Positions 23,170 to 34,767 of a stretch of DNA of 64,000 nucleotides are shown piece by piece. A program made the translations under genes and the position numbers. The notes under the pieces were generated by a model. It searched no databases and was not told the DNA's origin. It was given only the letters and a program-made list of their open reading frames with translations. This DNA comes from Pisolithus tinctorius (lineage: Eukaryota; Basidiomycota; Agaricomycetes; Boletales; Pisolithaceae). Location: positions 3,906,001-3,970,000 of the forward strand of contig JANFAH010000001.1 in NCBI GenBank assembly GCA_024663395.1, given 5' to 3'. Each line of letters starts with the position of its first letter. Within the stretch, counting starts at the first letter, position 1.

Positions 23170-24240
23170 GGCATTGGTGCTTCAGCTGCATACATAACTG
23201 TACGGATCTTATACTGGACTTTCCCGGTAGAGGTTTCGTGGCGATGACACTGAGGGGGCATCACGAAGAACGACTGCGGACGTGGGCACTCAGGACCGGA
23301 AAAGTTGTCTTGGCGGTGGCCTATGAAAAGGCGCCAGGTCTTTACCCTTTTTCTGATGGTGTTGTGGCAGTGAAACTCGATCAACATACCTTTTCCGCGT
23401 ACTTTCAGACCCGTTCACACTTGTCGTGGGCCCCATGATCAAGATTCTCCAGTACAACCAGTCACTCCTGGCCACCTCTCCTTCGTCAGCGAAACTCGGC
23501 GCTCGTCCTCAGTTATGCAGCACTTGACTTTAATTTCACATCATAGATGTCACCCGACAACCTGCGTGTGTTGCGTTCGGAACAGTCCACGGGTAACCTA
23601 CCTGGGTTACGCGAACTCCCGTCGCAGAAGAATCACCTACGGCATGTGAGCCTGCTCGTTGCGGGAAAGCATGATAGTGGATTTCTGGTGAAACGCTGGG
23701 GTCTGAAGCGTGGAAAGAGCTAGAAAGACACGTTAATGGACCTTGCAGGGAATGCAAGTTCGACGGAGGGAACGCCAGAACCCTTGTGGAGTGCCTCGGC
23801 ATCGGTCGAGAAGGATAGGCGTGCTAAAGCGGTAGCAATGAAGCGCAAGTCGAGCGTTAGGGGGTTCGAGGTGCAAACTGCTGATGAAAGTGGGTTCTGG
23901 GCTGACGAAGAGAGCTACGAGAGTGATTCTGTGAAAGAGGAAGATCGGCCTCTTGAGGAGCATGTGCGGTATGTGTACAAAGAGGGTCCATAGCAAGAAA
24001 AGGATACGACGGAGACATGTCCGGAACAGCATCTTCACATCTGCTTCGAGAGCCAATAGGAGGAACTCTCCAGAGCGGTTCAGAAGGCGAACGTCAAGGC
24101 CGCCACACTCGTTACTCGGGGGTAAGACCAAGGGAAAGGGAAAGGAAAGGAGCTCAAGCCAATTGGAACCCGGTTGACATGATAAGTCGGGTTGAGTATT
24201 TCCAGGACAGGATTATTTCTTTGAGCGGTGTGTTTTTGTT
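23170..24240 (+). pseudogene. Alpha/beta-hydrolase (HSL-type) pseudogene
   Basis: Three pieces in different frames match the fungal alpha/beta-hydrolase-3 (steryl-acetyl/arylacetamide hydrolase-like) layout. The oxyanion-hole region LILDFPGRGFVAMT with RTGKVVLAVAYEKAP lies at about 23205-23345. MIKILQYNQSLLATSPSS lies at about 23436-23495. ALVLSYAALDFNFTS and MSPDNLRVLRSEQS lie at about 23490-23590. In the family the GDSAGG nucleophile motif comes before the MIKIL segment; here that stretch is missing, and a TAG stop precedes the MSPDNL codons. An acidic Ser/Lys-rich frame (23736-23993) may be the disordered insert such proteins carry. It cannot encode an active enzyme. Confidence 0.6.
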
Positions 24241-24698
24241 TCTGTTTCTCTTGCTAAAATGTTTTCTGATGCTCTTATCGTTTTTCGATGCAGGGTTTAC
24301 GGTTCTGATCACGGTCGTGGTATTGTAACCTTGGTTTTGTGTATGATGCACAATGTCTTGACGGATACGAGCGCTGGCAATCCTTTGCATCGGACCGTAC
24401 CGAAACAGCGATTTTGCTACAGATGACTTTATTTCGCCAATCCTAACGCCTCCCACGCTCCTCCCACACATTTGACACTGTCATACTTTGGGCGTATGAA
24501 GGAAGCGAAGAGAGCGAGGAAGAGGGAGTTGGATCGAAAGTTTAGCGGTGGCAGTGGTAGAACGCAAGCGTCGGCGCGGGTTTGTAAATGAGTCATGCGC
24601 GCAAGGATAACGAGATGAAGAGTCTGCAGGTCGAGCAGGATCGACTGACACGAAAAACAGAAGGACGACCGGGTGCAGATGGTGTTTATACTATCCTA
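24241..24698. other. No gene seen before duplication copy 2
   Basis: The stretch holds a short hydrophobic frame ending near 24328 and purine-rich sequence (gaaggaagcgaagagagcgagg) but nothing that can be assigned. It lies between the hydrolase remnant and the breakpoint where the duplicated GRF segment begins. Confidence 0.4.
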
Positions 24699-25411
24699 TG
24701 ACATCACGAACCCGACTACATCCGAAGTGCTCATTGTCCGTAGCCATTTCTGGTATTGCAGTCTTCCCCGAGATACAAAGAGAGGTGCGATTACTTCGGT
24801 GAGTCTGGTCTGTCACGCCTTTGGTTATAACTGACGCATGCCTTCATGGTTTGAGCAGATGAGCCGTCAGTTGCAACAAGTAGCACCCGGTTAACACAAC
24901 ATCTTTCTGAGTCCAACCTCTATACGTTTCTGGGACATCCAAGAAGGGTTATAAGAAAGGCCTGGAAACCGTATCGACACCACTAATCATGAGCCCTCTA
25001 CAGCTGATGAGGAAATCACCTGCATCGCAAGCTTCGATGTATCCATAACAGGATCAAGACCCCCTATAATGGAGCCAGAACTTCTACCTTCTCCACAATA
25101 ACTCGTGCCCCGTCGCAGCCCCTTCGGCTTGGATAGTCCCGTCGTGACCCCAGCAGAGGCCGCGGCTATGCCAGCTAGATCTCCCAGTCAAAATCAGTCG
25201 TCGGGTGTCGGAAACTTCATGTTCCTAACCCCACTCAAGACTACACCGCTCGGCCAATGGATTGTTCTTTTGTCGACGCTGGAGCACTTGCAAGCCCAAC
25301 AGTGAACAAAGGCGACGGGCATGCCATGAGTGGTTCCGTCGAAAATGAGGCCAGTTAATAACAGCGTACAGTTTAGGTTGACCTGATCGTCGATTTGATC
25401 TCCGTTATATT
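24699..25411 (+). pseudogene. GRF zinc-finger pseudogene, 5' half (duplication copy 2)
   Basis: Second copy of the 3199-3950 segment, same strand. It begins within intron 1, so exon 1 and the promoter are absent. Exon 3 carries an in-frame stop where the intact copy has CAA (ccacaataactcgtgcc, near 25097) plus several indels, so the frame MPRRSPFGLDSPVVTPAEA is only a remnant. The copy stops at ccgttatat(t), where the Helitron begins; the 3' half resumes at 39446. Decay on both sides of the element makes this a dead gene that served as insertion target. Confidence 0.85.
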
Positions 25412-25437
25412 CCAGGACGCGGAGCAGTCCTGGTCTG
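25412..25437 (+). repeat. Helitron 5' terminal hairpin
   Basis: CCAGGAC (25412-25418), an 8 nt loop, and GTCCTGG form a perfect 7 bp stem at the very left end. CCAGGACGC also recurs inverted as GCGTCCTGG at 39417-39425, 20 bp inside the right end. Such asymmetric terminal inverted repeats are a feature of the Helentron/Helitron2 group. Confidence 0.75.
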
Positions 25438-25646
25438 TTTTCATCTTTTGTTGCGCACGATCATGACGGTATTCGGTCCGAACTCCGCTTTCCCATAAAA
25501 GGCCTATTTGTTTTTGTGCTTTCAGATTGCAGTTGGGCTTCGGTTTGCCATGACAAGTATGTAACGTCATATGTTTGCAAATACATCGCTGTCCCTTTTT
25601 CTCCTTTGGCTCCTCGCTTCTCGGAACGCCTCTGTCCAGATCTACC

Positions 25647-28600
25647 ATGGCAGAAAATCGAGGTCCTGCTGCCCTTCTCTTGAGGCTTGACCTCGATCAC
25701 ACCGATGATGTTACGACGATAAGTTATGCTACTTTGCGACAGAATTACGCTTTTGTTGGTTTTTTGGCAGACGGTGCGAGTTGTGGGAGACATCGTCTTC
25801 CACCCCGGACAGTGGTCGCACAAGCAAGTTCGTTGAAGGAGTTCGTTGAACAGTATCAGTTTCTTACACGAGTTGATTTGTTGGCCATTTGTGATCGGCA
25901 TTGTATTGCCGTTGGTAGTCGTTTACGTTTGCAGGGTTTGCGAGACGTCCTTCGCCTTCACGCGTGTACAGAGCGCTGCAGTGTGGCTCCTTATGTTTTC
26001 AGGATGTTGAGTCGTCGTCGTTCTCTTCGCTTTCCGGTCTGTGAAGGCGCTCCTGCCGTTCAGGAAGTGTATTTGGATAATGCTCGGGAGGGAAGTCGTC
26101 GGCGTATGCATGAGACTCGGCAGCGTCGTCGAGGCTGTCAAACCGGAGAAGTATTCGACTACGGCGAATGGACCACCGTTGAGTTTCCTCCTCATCGGTC
26201 ATTTGATCAGAAAGTGGAGGTCGTGAAGGAATGGCAGCAACGAATGAACCCGTGTCACCTACAGCGGGGCGTGTGTGCCGTTTGTGCACAGTTGTTTTCG
26301 GATCGTGATTTGCAGGACATTTCGCCGACTCCAGGTATGTTGAAGCTCCTTCGTAATGATTATTTGCCGCAAAAGGTATGGCCGCGAAGTTATGCTATTG
26401 ACCTTTATCACGGCGCACTCTTGTCTCCGAAGGGTCTGCGTAGCTTGGACGACGTTGGCGCCATCCGGATGTGTGAGCGATGTCGTCGTAGTTTGACAGG
26501 GAAGAGTCCGTCGCAGCCTGTAGACGCCCTCGCCAACTTTCAGTACTACGGTTGGAGTGAACTGCCTTCCGAAGTAAGAGACGTTTTCCGATCTGCATCG
26601 CCATTCGAGTTGGCGTTGGTATCCTTGGCGCGAGCATCTACCATTACACATCACTATCAATCAAAAACGGTGCAAGGAGGACGTTTACCTGAAGAAGCTA
26701 GTCAGACTTATTCGAGGGGAAACATCGCAATCTTGCCTCAAGATGTAACAGGGTTGCGACATGTGCTGCCGCCCTCCGTCGACGACGTAAAGGACACTCT
26801 CTGTGTTGTATTCTGCGGTGGAAAGTTTAGACCTACTAAAGAAGCGCTCGCGCGGTTTCGTCCCGTGTTGGTGTCGAAGAGTAAGGTGGAGATTATGATC
26901 AATTTCCTCGTCGCTGAAAATCAGTGGTATAAACTTTGGGGTGTAAGATTCGATCGCGCAAATTTGGAAAGTCTGCTGCAGGGATGTGAAGACGTTGTTC
27001 CTGTGCAAGGCATGCAGATCACTCATCTGCCGTCGTCGTCGTCGGATGTCAATGGAAGTGATCATGATTGGCATGATTTATGTGGCGAACTCGTTATGGA
27101 GAATGTTGCATATACGATGGGCGATCATTCTTCCCAGAGTTGCCAGACCATGAAGGCGCAGGCAATGGCGCACGCGCTTGGTCATGGGCAATTTGTGAGT
27201 AGCGCTTCAGGTTCTCAGCTAGTGAGCAACTCCGACCCGTACCTAATGAGTGCCTTGTTTCCACATTTGGATCCTTGGGGTATAGGGAGCTTTAATCCTC
27301 CCGAGAGGTCGAAAGCCCAACAAATCCCGCTGGAACGTCAGGTGAAGAATTTGTTGAATCAGGTTGACTCTCCTTTCGTGGGAGACTCCAGTTTCGCGTT
27401 TGTTTGTTGGAACTTAGTACAGAAGCGAGAAGCTGGAGAGAACATTACATTTTCAATCAAGTCGTGTCGTCGGAGCGAGCTTGCATCGCAAATGCGCCGG
27501 TTATCGGATTGCGTTTGTGAGTTTGCGAAAAAGTGTTCAATGGGATCCATTCCAAAGGCCCTTTCCACAGATGAAAAGAAGGTAATGCATTTGTTTCGTG
27601 AATTGACGGTGATTTCCAAGAAATTGCGGGGCAGCGCGGGTTATAAACTTTGTCGTAGAAATGAAATCCGGTCGCTAACGCGCACTTTCGGAATTCCAGC
27701 GTTGTTTATTACACTTAATCCACATGATTTGTCTAACGTCATGGTTGGTCACTTTGGGGGAAGCAGTGAGGGAGAGTGGCATATGATGTCCTCTTATCAG
27801 CGAGCAGCTTTCGTTGCATCACATCCAGCTGCTGCAGCCATGGCCTTCCACGAGCAAATCCAAGCTTTCATAGACGTTGTTCTTCGATATAACCGTGGTA
27901 GTGGGTTGTTTGGCAGGTGTTTAGCGTACTATGGCATGGTAGAAGCTCAAGGTCGTGGCAGCTTGCACTGTCACATGTTGGTGTGGGTGGCGGGAAATCC
28001 TAATCCCGATTGCTTGAGATCGAGAATGCAACATGACGGGGTTTTTCGATCTTCTCTTATACGTTGGCTGGAAGATACGATCAAATGCGAAATACCTGGG
28101 ATGACAGACGTACTGGGTGTGGAAAATGATTTTCCCTCTTCTTACAATAATGACGACCTTGATCCTCGTGTCGAACGTCCTCCTCAAGTTGAAGAGCTTG
28201 ACGAGGGAGCGTTTGCTACCGAATTTCATGATTTTGTGAGGCGATTGGCTGTGAAATGTAACTGGCATCAACATACAGCAACGTGTTATAAACATTTGAA
28301 GGCCGGAGAGGTCAGGGGAGATCATAATTGTCGAATGCGAATAGATGGTTCGGTGTGCGCTTTCACAGCCCTCGATCCTGAAACAGGATCTATTTTGTTG
28401 CGAAGGCTTCATCCTTGGATCAATAATTTCAATGACGTCGTCCTCTTTTTATTACAATGTAACATGGACATTAAGTATATTGGTTCGGGACCGGCGGCCA
28501 AAGCACTCACTTATTATATTAGTGATTACATCGCTAAGGACGAGCTAAAGGTTCACGTCGGTCTGCAAGCTTTACAGAGCGCTATCGAAAGCCATCAGGA

Positions 28601-31475
28601 ACATTTTCGCAACGATGACGTGTTTTCTATTGAGTTTAGGAATAAGAATCTTCTTACTAAGACTGTCAATGCCATGATGGGGAGACGTGAGATTTCCCAT
28701 CAGCAGGTAATGAGCTACCTCGTAGGTGGTGGTGACCATTATGCAAGTCATGAATTCCGTACTATACGTTTCTACGAGTTTCTTGACATCATCGATCAAT
28801 CTAACTGTATCGATTGTGATCGGGTGGATCACGCGCAGTGTTGTTCTCCACTGTACGGTGCAAGTTGTGTCGCTCGACCTGGTGATGGCACGTTGACAGT
28901 CAACAGTGACACCGTCGATTATTGTTTACGACCCACTTCTGACCCCTTTGACGGAATGTCCTTGTGGCAGTTCATTCAGCGAACGCAAAAAGCCGTGAAG
29001 CTTAAGACCGGCGACCATGGAAAGAATTACGAAAGGACAGATTGCTCGACGGAAGTCAGGAACGATGCATGGCGCTCCGAACAAGATCGACCACCCTATA
29101 CACATCGTGCCCGTGCGGAATTTTTGGATTCACGTCATCCGCAATATCATACTTACGATCTGTGTGTTCGTAATCGTGCGGTTGTACCTGTTCTGATAGG
29201 TGATGCTATACCTCATCCTGACGGTTCAGAAAATCATCGCGAAGATTTCTGTAAAAGCATGCTTACACTCTTTAAACCATGGCGACGTCCTTGCGATCTT
29301 TTAGAGAGTCATCCTAATTGGTCAACAGCTTTCGAAAGTTGCCAGTTTCCTGATGATATTGCGAGTTTGATCGAGAACTTTACCGTCGAAGGGGAATGTA
29401 AAGACGCGCGAACCCGTGAGAACATCGATTTGATGGACGCGAAGTTCGCCCGACAGCTTCCCGTTCCTTCGACCCTTGCTGAAGAGAATCTTAATATAGG
29501 TCATCTTCATGAAGCCTTGATGGAAGATGCTCAACTTAATCCCGAGTTTGATGAAGTTGACTGTCAGAATTCCCATCACGAAGACATTCCCGAAGACGAG
29601 CGGCAGATAATAGAAATGCTGAAGTTGCATCCACAATGGAACCTTTGCTCTCCCGCAAGTGAAGGTAATCTTGGAAGCGTTCAACGTTTGCAGGAAGGTA
29701 TTGACGACGAGTTGGCTGTTCATAGCAGTATCATGACTGCTGCGAAAAAGAGGAAAAGACCCGCGAATGCGGAGTGTGAAGAGGACGGAATGGACATGGA
29801 ACGAGAAGGCGTTGATGCATGCGAACCGTCCATAACAGTTCATTCTGTTTATGACCAGGACGCTTTGATGATGGACGGTAAGCGAACGACAGAGGTCGAG
29901 GATCGCGAAAGCCATGCAAAGAACGTTATAAGCGACTGGCGACTCTCTGAAAACGGTGAGCAACTACGTGCGTTTAGTATCGTAGCAGACCATATGATTG
30001 CGGAAAAGGACGACCAATTACTGATGTTCATTACCGGAATCGCGGGTTCTGGGAAAAGCCATGTGATACACGCTATTCAGGATTTTTTTCAATGAACGCA
30101 CCGCGCGCACGAACTTTTCTTGAGTGCTCCAACAGGGAGCGCAGCGTCGCTTATAGGTGGATACACGATTCATGCTTTAACGTATATGGGGGTCCGTTCC
30201 GGTCAGCGAAATCAGGAGGATCTACAACATTTATGGTGAACTGTAAAATATCTCATCCTTGACGAGGTGTCCATGGTGTCTGCTGAATTGCTTACCGAGA
30301 TTGCAGAGCGCATTGCATCTGCAAAGGCTGATGATCCTGCCGGGAACGATAAACCATTTGGGGGGGTGAATATAATTTTTGCTGGAGATATGGGGCAGCT
30401 GCGTCCGGTAAATGGGGCTGCGTTGTATTCTTGGAATTTGGTTCAGAATCTCGGCAGACATACTTTTGAGACGGTGCGAAGTCAACGACGGTTGTTCGGG
30501 GCTTATATTTGGCGCAATCTAAGTCACGTCGTTCAGCTTCAAAAAAATGAGTGTGCTTGCGACGATCCCGACTTCGTGGAGTTGCTAAGTCGTGTACGAA
30601 GCGGAAATGCTTCCACACGACCCGAGAACGGTCAATCAGACTATGAGGTGTTAATGAGTCGTCTATTGTCTCGCTTACAAGTAGAAAGTCCTGCTGAGTT
30701 TGAGTCTTTCTGAGATGCTCCCGTGATATTTGGCGAGCGACGATTGCGCGATCGATACAACGATGAGAAAGCGAAGTTGTACGTGTCTGCCACCGGCCAA
30801 CCATTCCAGTATTACACCGCCGAGCATATCTGTAAAGGTAAACCGATGAGCGGCGAAGATAACCAACGATTGTCACGTGTATGACCAAAGGAATCCAAAG
30901 AAAGTTTGGGAAAGCTTCCTCTTCTACCCGGGATGCCTGTGCAAATTACGGAAAACTTGGCATTAGAGTATAGGATCGTTAATGGCGCGCGTGGAGTTCT
31001 TCGTGACGTCGTGTATGAAGAAGTGAACGGAGCAAGAATGGCACGGTGTGCGTACGTCGAAATTCCTTCCTCTGAACTACAAGTTCCTAACAAACCAAGT
31101 CATCTCGTGCCCATCTTTCCTCAGCCATGCACTATCACGTATCGTGGTGAAGACAATTCTCTTTTCAAGATAACGCGACGTCAGTTACCGCTCGTCCCTG
31201 CATGGGCATTCACTGATTACAAAGTCCAGGGCGCTTCCCTATGTAGAGCTATAGTCGATCTCGCAAGCGCTCGAGGAATCCAACATGCCTATGTGATGCT
31301 CTCTCGAGCTACGTCTCTTCACAACATCGCCATTCTTCGATACTTCACTCCTCGTCGTTCCCTTGGGCAGCTTCAAGAAGATCTTCGCAACGAGTTACGT
31401 CGTTTATCTTTTTTGGATGAAAGCACACGAGTCCAGTACGAGGATCATAAACAGAACTTGTCTTTTCTCCGTTGA
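25647..31475 (+). pseudogene. Helitron RepHel (HUH Rep + PIF1-like helicase) with four TGA stops
   Basis: One frame of 1,942 codons starts at ATG 25647 (accATGgc context). Up to 30092 it is open: a zinc-finger-like N-terminus, the Helitron-like N domain, the HUH motif RGSLHCHMLVW near residue 774, and the tyrosine motif ALTYYISDYIAK near 956. The PIF1-like helicase starts at GIAGSGKSHVI near 1462 and continues through SAPTGSAASLIGG, LILDEVSM, GDMGQLRPV, AWAFTDYKVQGAS and AYVMLSRATSL. This half is interrupted by TGA at 30093, 30237, 30711 and 30882, with no frameshift and no TAA or TAG. Each fits loss of an Arg CGA codon. Rep would nick and join single strands and the helicase would unwind; as it stands the gene yields only the Rep half, so this copy is probably non-autonomous. 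Confidence 0.9.
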
Positions 31476-31806
31476 CATGCAAGTACCGTTATCGATTGAA
31501 GCGTTTTCATTTTGTTATTTTCTCTCCAATCAGTACTTTCCACACTTGCTCTATTTGATTTTTGACCTTCTAGGGCGAACTCCGATTTCACTGCAATTTG
31601 ATTCCAACCCCCCTTATTATGGCATGCCTCGTCAGCATCAGAAATCATGATGTCATCGGTATGTCTTGCGTTGCATATCACCTTACATGTCCGTTTCCGT
31701 CTTTCTTAATTACCTGACATCATTCATACGCTAGTCTTCCCTCCCTATCCCCCCTGCTAAAAAGAAAAAAAGAAGGGGAGGTAGCCATACTTTGTATTGC
31801 TTTCTC
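31476..31806. other. Gap after RepHel, no gene
   Basis: Probable 3' region of RepHel followed by a CT-rich stretch (cttccctccctatcccccctgc, ~31735-31757) that could belong to the promoter of the next gene. No coding evidence. Confidence 0.4.
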
Positions 31807-33097
31807 ATGGCATTTGTGCGTTCCGAGGCGGACGACATCGCCAGTGATTTATGGCCAGAAGAATATCGGCAAGCTATCTGTCTCCGTGTCAACGGTCGAA
31901 AGCTTGCCGGTTGGGAACGATTCCCAACTTCTCTCCATGAAATGGCGGGATGGGCAACTCTGATCAAGGATAGAGATAACGCCAACGAAAATCGCAACAA
32001 TATTCTCGTTTATAAGAACTCGCCTCTCCATTCCCCGGGCACATTCTATCCCATCTCAGTTCGTTTGTTTGGTTTCTTACAGTCCTTCCAACTCGGTAGT
32101 CATGGAAATTGGCAACGGTAACAAATCATCCTGGGCCCATTGTCATTATCTTGTTAATTTATGGTTTCAGCATCGACCACGGCAATGGGCATGCCACTGA
32201 AAAAGTGGTGTTGTCGTGTGGGGGAGATATTTACGATTCCGCGTGGAAAAACCAACTGGATTCGCTCAATCTGGCGGGTAATTTTGCGAGTAAATGTCTT
32301 CAGATGCCCCTTCACCGTCGCTATAATTCGAAGCGTCTATTTCTTCAGCGGAGAATCTTCACTGCAGAACGCTCTTGCTCGACGGCGTCGGATGTGCCGT
32401 CTACAGTCGTCCCTACTCAAGCTTCATACCGAAGTGACATGCAAGCAATCGATGACGAATGCAGTGTATTTCATATGGATGCTCGTGGGAACGTGTCCTC
32501 TTTGCGAGAAGATTCTCTCAATCACGGCGACTTCGTTGAAATAGACGTCGAATTCGACCTCGTCATCGCACGAGACAATGACCGACAGACTACTTTAAAG
32601 GCGTATCTCTCCTTTAAGGATGTTGTCCGCTTGGTACCTGCCTCCGATCCTTCCGTAAGCCATGCATTACTATTATTCTGCATTTGGGGTTAATCCCTAC
32701 ACAGGTACATGTAGCCACTAAACGTAAGCCGAGTGGTGCAGATCATCCATCATCCACCTTAATCAAACGCATGCGAACCGGCTCAACGGGACAAGACACG
32801 TCTCCCCGTTGTTCCACTGCCAAATCGCAACTCGCGCAGAAATCGTACGCTGTTTATCCCTCCGCTGATGCGATCTTAACATCTATTTCTTCGCTTTCAC
32901 AGTACCGAACAATCCAGCAGAAAATAACATGTCCCATCTCGTATAATGTCCATGCATTCATCCATGAAAAGATTCGTGGTTACGCGTTTTCACATGCCAT
33001 CTTCCGCATAACTCATGTAAATGTATCGCGGCCTACCACATTGGTAATGAAACTTTCGTCGTCGAACCCTGACCTCATGAAATCGCTACAATATTGA
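31807..33097 (+). CDS. Helitron cargo: spliced hypothetical protein 1
   Basis: Probably four exons. Exon 1 starts at ATG 31807 (MAFVRSEADDIASDLWPEEY). The next follows a ttatggtttcag acceptor (SIDHGNGHATEKVVL). A short intron ends just before MPLHRRYNSKRL. The last follows a ccctacacag acceptor near 32705 (VHVATKRKPSGADHPS) and runs to TGA near 33097. The central part, HGDFVEIDVEFDLVIA...AYLSFKDVVRLV, has an alternating beta pattern. The next cargo gene has a similar stretch (KKRDLVLLEVKLIQYFV). I recall this signature from Agaricomycete proteins of unknown function. A lysine-rich segment (KRKPS, LIKRMR) resembles a nuclear localisation signal. No catalytic residues are apparent. An OB-like single-strand-binding fold is possible but unproven. 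Confidence 0.5.
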
Positions 33098-33376
33098 TGT
33101 CGACGATACCTGCAAACTCCTTTGGTATGTGTCGCAGTCTACGTGGCTTGCAGCATTGCTCAGAAATTAATTCTAAAATTATGATAACATGCCTGCGTCA
33201 CTATTTCAAAAATTCCAAAACGACATCTGCGAAACTCAAATTACCGAACTTAGCAATAGCGGTGGTGGTGACGTATGCCTTCGCTCATAAGGTCGAAATT
33301 GGGAGTATCTTCCTGTTCGTAAACAGATATATACACCTTGCGCGCTCCGCTCCCTCCTTACTGGTCAACTTCCGAA

Positions 33377-34539
33377 ATGCCTCCCAAACGCGAACACTCC
33401 GCACACGCCGAAGTTTCAAAGCCTCCCAAGCGTACACGGTATGGTTTCCGAAATTAGATGACTTTTTCTAAAACTTAACGACCAACTCTATATGAAAAGT
33501 GTGGATGACTCGTCAGCATCTTCTGGCGAAACGTTGGCTGGTTCCGACCCAACTCCCGCTGCAGTGCGAGAATCCGAAGCATCATCTTCCGCTGCAGAGC
33601 TGTCTTCTTCAAAACCGACTAAAAAGCAGCAAAGTATGTCGCTACCCCCGTTAACCGTAAAGAGCGTTATCAGAGGACCATCTTCTGCTGTCATTGATGA
33701 GGAGGAAATTCGGGGTTATCCGACAGCGCTCACAAGGTAAGTCGAGAAGGTGGCATTCTTTGTGACAGCCTTTGCATGCTTAAGGAACAGTCGGATCGAG
33801 AAATTAGTGGCGTTCGAAAATCCTCGATCCAACATTTACTCCCTTGCCACATTGCTTCCTACTGCTTCGTGGGGCCGAAACGACCCATACAGCGATCGCA
33901 GCAAAACCCTGTGTAATCCCGTATCCAACGAACCTATTTTGATATGGATGGTTGGGCATGTATCAGCGATGTGGTTTCTAAGGAATGGTCAACCAGATCG
34001 ACAGTGTTCTGTCACCATCGTTCCACTTTCCAAACACCTATGTCGCCAGGCTCTTCGATTGCTTTCTGGATTCTCTCATCCTCCGCTCTGTGCGTCCGCC
34101 TCTGAAGCAACTGCTTCGTCCCCTAAAAAATCGCTGATTACATCTTAAAGCATCTGCGGACACTCCTCCCTCCGTTGTTAGAGCATCCCGATGGCAAAGT
34201 TCGAAGCATGGAGAAACGGTATGGTCTCGACTTATTCGCTGCTTGCACGGCCTAAGGCCTGGCATGCTACAGAGCTCTTTGTTTTCATCTGTGTACGATG
34301 CCCGCGAGGTCTTTCGGGCCAAAACCGAAATGGACCTTTATCCAGCTACGGAGCTGAAGAAGAGAGATCTCGTATTGCTGGAGGTGAAGCTCATACAGTA
34401 TTTCGTAAAGGACGAGAATGGCCGCTACACTCATCATCGAGCACAGTTCGAATTACAGTCTGTCTCCCTCCTTCGTTCATCTGATGGATACGAGTCCGAT
34501 AATTCTTCCAATTATGACATCGGAGATTTACATATTTAG
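33377..34539 (+). CDS. Helitron cargo: spliced hypothetical protein 2
   Basis: Exon 1 starts at ATG 33377 (MPPKREHSAHAEVSKPPKRTR), a basic nuclear-type lead. A 60-odd nt intron (gtatggtttc to gaaaag) joins it in frame to VDDSSASSGETLAGS and on through SLPPLTVKSVIRGPSSAV. A second intron (gtaagtcgag to gcttaag) leads to NSRIEKLVAFENPRSNIYSLA. At least one more splice is needed around 34050-34190 before the last exon: GLRPGMLQSSLFSSVYDAREVF, then the conserved ELKKRDLVLLEVKLIQYFV and FELQSVSLL block, ending at 34539. It shares this block with the preceding gene, so the two may be distant paralogues. Function unknown; the third junction is not resolved. Confidence 0.5.
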
Positions 34540-34767
34540 TCTCCCCTGCCATAAAAATAATCGAACGCTCTTTATTGCTGGTCGTCGCTTTCATATCGGT
34601 AATCGATCTTGTGATTCATTCACAGTGATTTCTGGATAGTACTACACTATAGCAATACGAACAACTTAATCTCGCCTTTCGGCGATACTTGATGAAAACC
34701 AACGACCGACGAAGCTGAGCAACAAAACACAAAATAAAATAGAAAACAGCAGCGACTGCAAGCCAAC

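Noticed and set aside
23438..23993. Intact secreted lipase/esterase gene
   Set aside because: The reading needs several frame changes, lacks the GxSxG elbow and contains a stop, so only a pseudogene is supported.
30093..30884. UGA recoding (selenocysteine or read-through) in RepHel
   Set aside because: Four TGA codons at positions that are Arg-like in the family, no SECIS-like structure noticed, and normal stop usage in every other gene of the window. C-to-T decay is simpler.
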